Assembly (NCBI GenBank): GCA_026387665.1
Contig: JAPLLG010000009.1
Location: 62,001 to 126,000 of the forward strand
Origin: Nitrospirota bacterium
Lineage (GTDB): Bacteria > Nitrospirota > Nitrospiria > Nitrospirales > Nitrospiraceae
Reading direction: 5' to 3'
Length of the DNA stretch: 64,000 bases
In this document: one piece after another, positions 59,427 through 64,000 of the stretch
Layout: each line of letters opens with the position of its first letter
Numbering within the stretch: the first letter of the stretch is position 1
The notes under the pieces: model-generated
What the model saw: only the letters and a program-made list of their open reading frames with translations
What the model was told of the DNA's origin: nothing
Database searches by the model: none
Program-made: the position numbers and the translations under genes

Positions 59427-60308
59427 ATGAATAGACTATCGTGCGATTCCATTGACGCCACCGATCAGGCGCCTGAAGCTGAGAAATACCAGTGGCAGGG
59501 AGTGCTCCCGTTCCTCAGCATCCACCTGATGTGTCTGTGGATCATTCAGACCGGCATCAGCTGGAAGTTGGTGGCCCTGGCCGTTACCAGCTACTACCTG
59601 CGAATGTTCGCCATCACGGCAGGATACCACCGCTACTTTTCGCACCGTTCATACAAAACCAGCCGGGCCTTCCAGTTTCTCCTGGCGTTTCTCGCCATGA
59701 CATCTGCGCAAAAGGGCGTGCTCTGGTGGGCCGCACACCATCGGCACCACCATAAGCACTCGGATCAGGAAAAAGATCGCCACTCCCCCCTGCAAAGGGG
59801 ATTCTGGTTTTCCCATATTGGATGGCTCTTATCCGAGAATTATGTGCAGACCGATCTCCGTCTCGTGCGAGACTTGGCGAAATATCCCGAGCTGCGCTTC
59901 CTCAACCAGTTTCACGTCATTCCGCCCCTCCTCTATGCGGGGCTGATGTATGCGGTGGGAGGCTTCCCGGGACTGATCTGGGGCTTCTTCATTTCCACCA
60001 CCGTCCTCTACCATTGCACCTTCTTCATCAACTCCCTGACGCACATCGTCGGTCGGGTTCGCTACAACTCCCGCGATGGCAGCAAGAACAGTTTCATCCT
60101 GGCGGTGCTCTGTTGCGGGGAAGGCTGGCATAACAACCACCATTACTACCAATCGTCGGTCAATCAGGGATGGTTCTGGTGGGAAGTGGACTTCTCCTAC
60201 TATATCTTGACCGTGCTCTCCTGGTTCGGAATCGTGTGGGACCTGAGAACTCCTCCTCCCCACATCAAAGCCAAGATCCTCGCGTCCGGAAACGCCCAAG
60301 CCCTGTAG
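59427..60308 (+). CDS. Membrane acyl-CoA (delta-9 type) fatty acid desaturase
   Basis: Protein of 293 residues with four membrane helices and all three histidine boxes of the stearoyl-CoA desaturase family: HRYFSHRSYK near residue 68, HHRHHHKHSD near residue 110, and HNNHH near residue 235. Conserved WFS/ DGSKNSF-like context also supports it. It puts a cis double bond into a saturated acyl chain using a di-iron site and oxygen. A TAGAAT box at 59359 is a possible -10. It is followed by a Cfa-type enzyme, 120 bases later. Confidence 0.93.
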   Translation: MNRLSCDSIDATDQAPEAEKYQWQGVLPFLSIHLMCLWIIQTGISWKLVALAVTSYYLRMFAITAGYHRYFSHRSYKTSRAFQFLLAFLAMTSAQKGVLWWAAHHRHHHKHSDQEKDRHSPLQRGFWFSHIGWLLSENYVQTDLRLVRDLAKYPELRFLNQFHVIPPLLYAGLMYAVGGFPGLIWGFFISTTVLYHCTFFINSLTHIVGRVRYNSRDGSKNSFILAVLCCGEGWHNNHHYYQSSVNQGWFWWEVDFSYYILTVLSWFGIVWDLRTPPPHIKAKILASGNAQAL

Positions 60309-60428
60309 CAAGACTCAACGGAGCGATCACTCCTTATGGTGTCTTCTTCCGTCGTAGCCCTCACTTCACACAATCCATTCGCCGTGCGTTACACGGAGCA
60401 TACCACCCCCTAGACCAAGGAAAGGCGG

Positions 60429-61547
60429 TTGCCCCCTATGGATCCACAACACGTTGTTCACGGGCTGCTCGAAAGAGCGCAGGTACATGTGAACGGGTCT
60501 CAACCGGGGGATATCCACGTCCACAACGACCGATTCTACGACCGGATCCTGACCGAGGGCTCGCTCGGGCTCGGCGAGTCCTACATGGAAGGCTGGTGGG
60601 ACGCCAATCAGCTGGACGAATTCTTTTTTCGATTTCATACGGCCGGACTCGACAAGGCCGTGCGCGACAAGCGGCTCATGCTGAACATGCTCCAGGCCCG
60701 CCTGTTCAACATGCAGAATCAGCGCCGCTCCACACGAGTCGCGCAACAACACTACGACTTGAACAACGAGTTTTACGAACGCATGCTGGGCCCCCACATG
60801 CAATATACCTGCGCCTATTGGAAGCGGGCGCAGAACCTGGCGGAGGCGCAGGAGCACAAATTAGATTTGATCTGCCGGAAGCTGCAACTCAAGCAAGGCG
60901 AGCGAGTCCTGGAGCTGGGGTGCGGATGGGGCGGCTTCGCGCATTATGCGGCTGCCAACTATGGCTGCTCGGTGGTCGCCTACAATATTTCCGAGCAGCA
61001 AGTGGCCTTTGCGCGGCGCCGATGCGCCGGACTTCCCGTGGAGATCAGGCTCAGCGACTATCGTAACGCGAGCGGGGAGTTCGACAAGGTCGCCGCCATC
61101 GGCATTTGCGAACATGTGGGATTCAAAAATTACCGGACCCTCATGGAGGTGGCCCACCGGACCGTCAAACCGCACGGCCTCTTTCTCCTCCATAGCATCG
61201 GCAACAATATCTCAGCCACCACCGGCGACCCCTGGTTCGACAAATACATTTTCCCCGGCGGCATGCTGCCCTCCGTGGCGCAACTGAGCGCGGCGATGGA
61301 AGGGCTCTTTGTCCTGGAGGACTGGCATAATTTCGGGACCGACTACGATCGCACCCTCCTGGCATGGCAGGAGAATGTCGACCGGCAACGGGGACAGTTG
61401 CCCCCCGCCTTCGACGAGCGCTTCACCCGCATGTGGCGCTACTATCTGCTGTCCCTCGCGGGAGCCTTCCGCGCCCGCACCATCCACCTCTGGCAAATCG
61501 TGATGTCGAAGCGGGGCCTGCTGGGCGGCTACGAATCGGTGCGGTAA
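60429..61547 (+). CDS. cfa: Cyclopropane-fatty-acyl-phospholipid synthase type methyltransferase
   Basis: Protein of 372 residues from TTG 60429, placed seven bases after AAGGA; ATG 60438 also possible. SAM motif I is LELGCGWGGFAHYAA near residue 162. The Cfa signatures ICEHVGFKNYRTLMEVAHRTVKPHG, LLHSIGNN and DWHNFGTDYDRTLLAW, followed by FTRMWRYYLLSLAGAFRARTIHLWQIV, match E. coli Cfa closely. It methylates the double bond of lipid acyl chains. Whether the product is a cyclopropane or a methyl/methylene group cannot be told from sequence. The TAA stop overlaps the next ATG. Confidence 0.9.
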   Translation: MPPMDPQHVVHGLLERAQVHVNGSQPGDIHVHNDRFYDRILTEGSLGLGESYMEGWWDANQLDEFFFRFHTAGLDKAVRDKRLMLNMLQARLFNMQNQRRSTRVAQQHYDLNNEFYERMLGPHMQYTCAYWKRAQNLAEAQEHKLDLICRKLQLKQGERVLELGCGWGGFAHYAAANYGCSVVAYNISEQQVAFARRRCAGLPVEIRLSDYRNASGEFDKVAAIGICEHVGFKNYRTLMEVAHRTVKPHGLFLLHSIGNNISATTGDPWFDKYIFPGGMLPSVAQLSAAMEGLFVLEDWHNFGTDYDRTLLAWQENVDRQRGQLPPAFDERFTRMWRYYLLSLAGAFRARTIHLWQIVMSKRGLLGGYESVR

Positions 61548-62896
61548 TGGCCATGATCTTGTCTGAAGAGCATGCCCGCAAACGCGACGCCTTGATCAAG
61601 ACCCTTCGTGCGTCAGCCACGGCCGGCCCCCTCGCGCTCGAGAAATCGACGTCCAATCTGTTCCGGCAACGGATTCAGGAGCCTCGGCAGAAGCTGGATC
61701 TGCGCCACTTCAATCACGTGATCCACGTCAACGAGCACGAACGGTACGCGGACGTCGAAGGGATGACGACCTACGAAGACCTCGTTCGTGCCACGCTGCC
61801 CTTCCAGCTGATGCCCGCCGTCGTGCCCCAACTGAAATCGATCACCATCGGCGGAGCGACGGCGGGAATCGGCATTGAATCCTCCTCGTTCAAGTACGGC
61901 TTCGTCCATGAAACGATCCTGGCCATCGACGTCCTCCTGCCGGACGGAACGGTTGCAGTCGCCACCCAAGAGAACGAGCATCGCGATTTATTTTTCGGTT
62001 TTGCCAATTCGTATGGCACGCTGGGCTATGCGCTGAAAGTGAAAGTGGCGCTCGTGCCCGTCAAGAAATTCGTCACACTCAAACACGAGCGCCATTCAGA
62101 TTTAGAAACCTATTTCCGCGCGCTGGGGCAGGTCTGCCAGGACAGGCAGGTGGATTTCGTCGACGGCACGATGTTCCATGGGCAGGAGCTCTATATCACG
62201 ACCGGGACATTCACCGACCAGGCCGAAGGGCTCAGCGATTACACCTATCGGCACATCTACTACCGGTCGATCCCCCGCAAAAGGATCGACTACCTCACGA
62301 CGCACGACTATCTGTGGCGCTGGGACACCGATTGGTTCTGGTGCTCGAAACATTTCCTCGCGCAGCAGCCGCTGGTGCGCTGGCTCTGGGGCAGGAAGCG
62401 TCTCAACTCCACGGTCTATTGGAAGCTGCGCAAGCGATTCAACGATTCACCCCGCGCGCAACTGGTGGCCAGAGTTCTGGGCGGGCGACAGGAAGCGGTG
62501 ATTCAGGACGTGGAAATTCCTCTTGAGCATGCGCCGGCATTCGCGCGGTTCTTCAACAAAGAAATCGGCATCACGCCCGTATGGATCTGCCCGGTCGCGG
62601 CCTACGATCCAGCGGTCTCCTATCCGTTGTATCCCATGAGTCCACGAACCCTGTATGTCAATTTCGGGTTCTGGGATTCCGTCAGGAGCGATCACGAGGA
62701 GGGTTACTTCAATAAGAAAATAGAAGCGAAGGTCCGGGAGCTCGGGGGCAAGAAATCTCTCTACTCGAATGCCTTTTATTCGCGCGAAACATTTTGGCAG
62801 CTCTACGACGAAACCACCTACCGCAGGCTCAAGACCCGCTACGATCCGACCTGCCAGCTTAAAGATCTCTACGAGAAATGCGTCCTCGCAAAGTGA
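61547..62896 (+). CDS. DHCR24-like FAD-binding oxidoreductase
   Basis: Protein of 449 residues; ATG 61547 overlaps the cfa stop by one base (TAATG). An FAD-binding (PCMH) domain occupies residues 55-200: YADVEGMTTYEDLVRATLP, PQLKSITIGGATAGIGIESSSFKYG and AIDVLLPDGTVAVAT. The C-terminal half (YLWRWDTDWFWCSKHFLAQ, YPLYPMSPRTLYVNFGFWDSV) matches the DHCR24/delta-24 sterol reductase-like family. In actinobacteria a similar oxidoreductase (TmsA/BfaA) pairs with a Cfa-like enzyme to make 10-methyl acyl chains; the same pairing is seen here. Confidence 0.85.
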   Translation: MAMILSEEHARKRDALIKTLRASATAGPLALEKSTSNLFRQRIQEPRQKLDLRHFNHVIHVNEHERYADVEGMTTYEDLVRATLPFQLMPAVVPQLKSITIGGATAGIGIESSSFKYGFVHETILAIDVLLPDGTVAVATQENEHRDLFFGFANSYGTLGYALKVKVALVPVKKFVTLKHERHSDLETYFRALGQVCQDRQVDFVDGTMFHGQELYITTGTFTDQAEGLSDYTYRHIYYRSIPRKRIDYLTTHDYLWRWDTDWFWCSKHFLAQQPLVRWLWGRKRLNSTVYWKLRKRFNDSPRAQLVARVLGGRQEAVIQDVEIPLEHAPAFARFFNKEIGITPVWICPVAAYDPAVSYPLYPMSPRTLYVNFGFWDSVRSDHEEGYFNKKIEAKVRELGGKKSLYSNAFYSRETFWQLYDETTYRRLKTRYDPTCQLKDLYEKCVLAK

Positions 62897-63001
62897 CTCC
62901 GCTACAAGAAGTCTTGAAAGAAAGCCCCCCACGCGCCGCGAAATGGAGTGCACGCGGATCTTCATTTTTCATAAACGCTGGGCATGAGGCGACAGTGGAG
63001 C

Positions 63002-63007
63002 TATAAT
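63002..63007 (+). promoter_or_regulatory. -10 box seven bases before an ATG, leaderless type
   Basis: Perfect TATAAT; the A of ATG 63014 is where transcription would begin. No ribosome site precedes the ATG. The -35 region is poor. Confidence 0.6.
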
Positions 63008-63013
63008 TTCGCT

Positions 63014-63487
63014 ATGGTTGAGCGCCCCATTCATGGCACACCACCCGACAGAACGATGGAAGAGCTCCCCTCTCAGACCGTAAAGAGCATCATGTCCAAG
63101 AAGGTGATCAGCATCACCATGGACGACAGCCTCGCTAAAGCCCGTGAGCTCTTCCTGGAGTTCCATTTCCATCATCTCTTGGTCCTGGAGTCAGAACGGC
63201 TGGTGGGCGTGATCTCCGATCGAGACTTACTCAAAGCCATCAGCCCTTTTATCGGATCCCTGTCCGAACTGGACCGAGACCGGGCCACCCTCAACAAACG
63301 AGCCCACCAGATCATGAGCCGGAATCCGATCACCGTCGAGGCCAGCGAAACCGTCGAGATTGCGGCGCAGCGGCTGCTGGGAAACCGGGTCTCCTGTCTT
63401 CCCGTCGTTACGCAAGACGGAAAGGTCAGCGGCATCGTCAGTTGGAGAGACCTGCTCAGAGTCTACCTGCCTCCCCCCTCCCAATAA
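63014..63487 (+). CDS. CBS-domain pair protein
   Basis: Protein of 157 residues. ATG 63014 is chosen because it follows the perfect TATAAT at +7; ATG 62984 lies upstream of that box. Residues 20-155 form two CBS repeats (IMSKKVISITMDDSLAKARELFLEFHFHHLLVLE and IMSRNPITVEASETVEIAAQRLLGNRVSCLPVVTQDGKVSGIVSWRDLLRVYL). It probably binds an adenine nucleotide and regulates an unknown partner. No enzyme domain is attached. It differs from the CBS protein at 1708 in lacking the long N-terminal helical part. Confidence 0.85.
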   Translation: MVERPIHGTPPDRTMEELPSQTVKSIMSKKVISITMDDSLAKARELFLEFHFHHLLVLESERLVGVISDRDLLKAISPFIGSLSELDRDRATLNKRAHQIMSRNPITVEASETVEIAAQRLLGNRVSCLPVVTQDGKVSGIVSWRDLLRVYLPPPSQ

Positions 63488-63603
63488 CCGTGAGTCTGAC
63501 AGGCTGGTGCCGAAGGTCTCGGCACCCTGAATCACGACGTGTGATCGCCAGACGTGCGGGAAATGCGCGAACAGCGAGACATGGACAGTTTATCTGGCAT
63601 GTG

Positions 63604-63643
63604 GGTTTGTCTGGTTTATTTCGTTCCCTGAACAAGACAAACC
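63604..63643. terminator. Inverted repeat between convergent genes
   Basis: GGTTTGTC and GACAAACC, eight bases each, with a 24-base loop, between the CBS gene and the end of the RNase gene. It could be a bidirectional terminator, but no T-run follows on either strand. Confidence 0.35.
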
Positions 63644-63666
63644 AGAGAACGGCGACTCTCTCCCAA

Positions 63667-64000
63667 TCAGACTCTGACGAAGTCGATGTACCCCCGCTCA
63701 ACATCCGTGCTGATGAGTTCCACTCGTACCTTGTCTCCGACGTCGAGGCCCGTCGTGCCCGTCACCACTCGCCCTTCAACCGGCGGCTCAAGGAGACGAA
63801 CCCATGTGCCCCGGTCTGACGCGCCCGTCACGATGGCGTCGAAGCGTTCCCTGATCCGCGATTCGAGCAAGAGGGCGGCGGCGGATTTACGAAGCCGCCG
63901 TTCGACCTTTTCCGCATCGTCTTCTTTCTCGGTGCAATGTTCGGCCAGATACTTCAGCTCTTCCGGTTTGTACGGAGTCGGCGCGTCGGCCAGCGCCGCC
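63667..64000 (-). CDS. RNase II/R family exoribonuclease, C-terminal end only
   Basis: The frame runs in from the right edge without a stop, so only the last ~110 residues are visible. An approximately 75-residue C-terminal S1-like RNA-binding domain is seen: RERFDAIVTGASDRGTWVRLLEPPVEGRVVTGTTGLDVGDKVRVELISTDVERGYIDFVRV. The preceding helical segment (ADAPTPYKPEELKYLAEHCTEKEDDAEKVERRLRKSAAALLLESR) matches the end of an RNB catalytic domain. The active-site aspartates lie beyond the window, so activity cannot be judged. Confidence 0.75.
   Translation of the reverse strand, partial: AALADAPTPYKPEELKYLAEHCTEKEDDAEKVERRLRKSAAALLLESRIRERFDAIVTGASDRGTWVRLLEPPVEGRVVTGTTGLDVGDKVRVELISTDVERGYIDFVRV

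Noticed and set aside
1-64000. tRNA, rRNA, CRISPR arrays, complete insertion sequences
   Set aside because: Searched by eye for T-loop and anticodon-arm patterns, regular repeat-spacer units and transposase motifs; none was convincing.

Overview
The window looks like bacterial chromosome from the genus Nitrospira (phylum Nitrospirota) or a close relative. This is inference from protein family resemblance, GC-rich codon use, gene order (zapB-zapA-rny-ymdB-xseA-xseB-tlyA; atpIBEF split from the F1 genes) and dispersed intergenic palindromic repeats. No rRNA, tRNA, CRISPR array or complete insertion sequence was seen.

Layout. 1-4.1 kb: the 5' part of a haem-peroxidase-like lipoprotein, a zinc-ribbon protein, a CBS protein and an ArsB/NhaD-type permease. 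4.5-10.5 kb: two SAM methyltransferases, then an arsenic cluster (arsM-like, arsS, and divergent arsR-acr3-arsC) with two matching ArsR-type operators. 10.6-16.4 kb: hflK-hflC, fhs, an M23 peptidase, cutA and a rhodanese. 16.5-25.8 kb: a long minus-strand housekeeping block (epimerase, tlyA, xseB, xseA, ymdB, rny, a 6S-like RNA candidate, zapA, a zapB-like gene, slt). 26-30.7 kb: rlmN, a pair of M16 proteins and larE. 30.7-32.6 kb: F0 ATP synthase genes. 32.8-38.6 kb: pabB-pabC, a second transglycosylase, nadB, a lipoprotein, and a 31-residue COX24-like protein too short for normal gene calling. 38.7-46.3 kb: an MsbA-like exporter, two large glycoside hydrolases and an aldo/keto reductase. 46.5-50 kb: four small or exported proteins of unknown role. 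50-54 kb: an accessory patch (deaminase, His-tailed EamA transporter, toxin-antitoxin pair, PD-(D/E)XK-like protein) with repeat copies at 49.96 and 52.95 kb. 54.3-59.2 kb: glutathionyl-hydroquinone-reductase-like protein, YbaK protein, a candidate new small RNA, a membrane protein, an NTF2-like protein and rbgA. 59.4-62.9 kb: desaturase, Cfa-type methyltransferase and DHCR24-like FAD oxidoreductase. The window ends with a CBS protein and the C-terminal end of an RNase II/R family nuclease.

How genes work together. ArsC reduces arsenate, Acr3 exports arsenite, ArsR controls both, and ArsM/ArsS methylate arsenic and build arsenosugar precursors. The desaturase, Cfa-like enzyme and FAD oxidoreductase match the logic of mid-chain methyl-branched fatty acid synthesis, which fits the methyl-branched C16 acid I recall as a Nitrospira lipid marker.

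Non-coding signals. There are at least four repeat families, including a ~120-bp element with inverted ends (three full copies and several half copies). A 73-nt promoter-hairpin-T7 transcription unit at 56339-56411 is the best candidate for an undescribed RNA. Several genes have a -10 box only 5-6 nt before the start codon, suggesting leaderless mRNAs.
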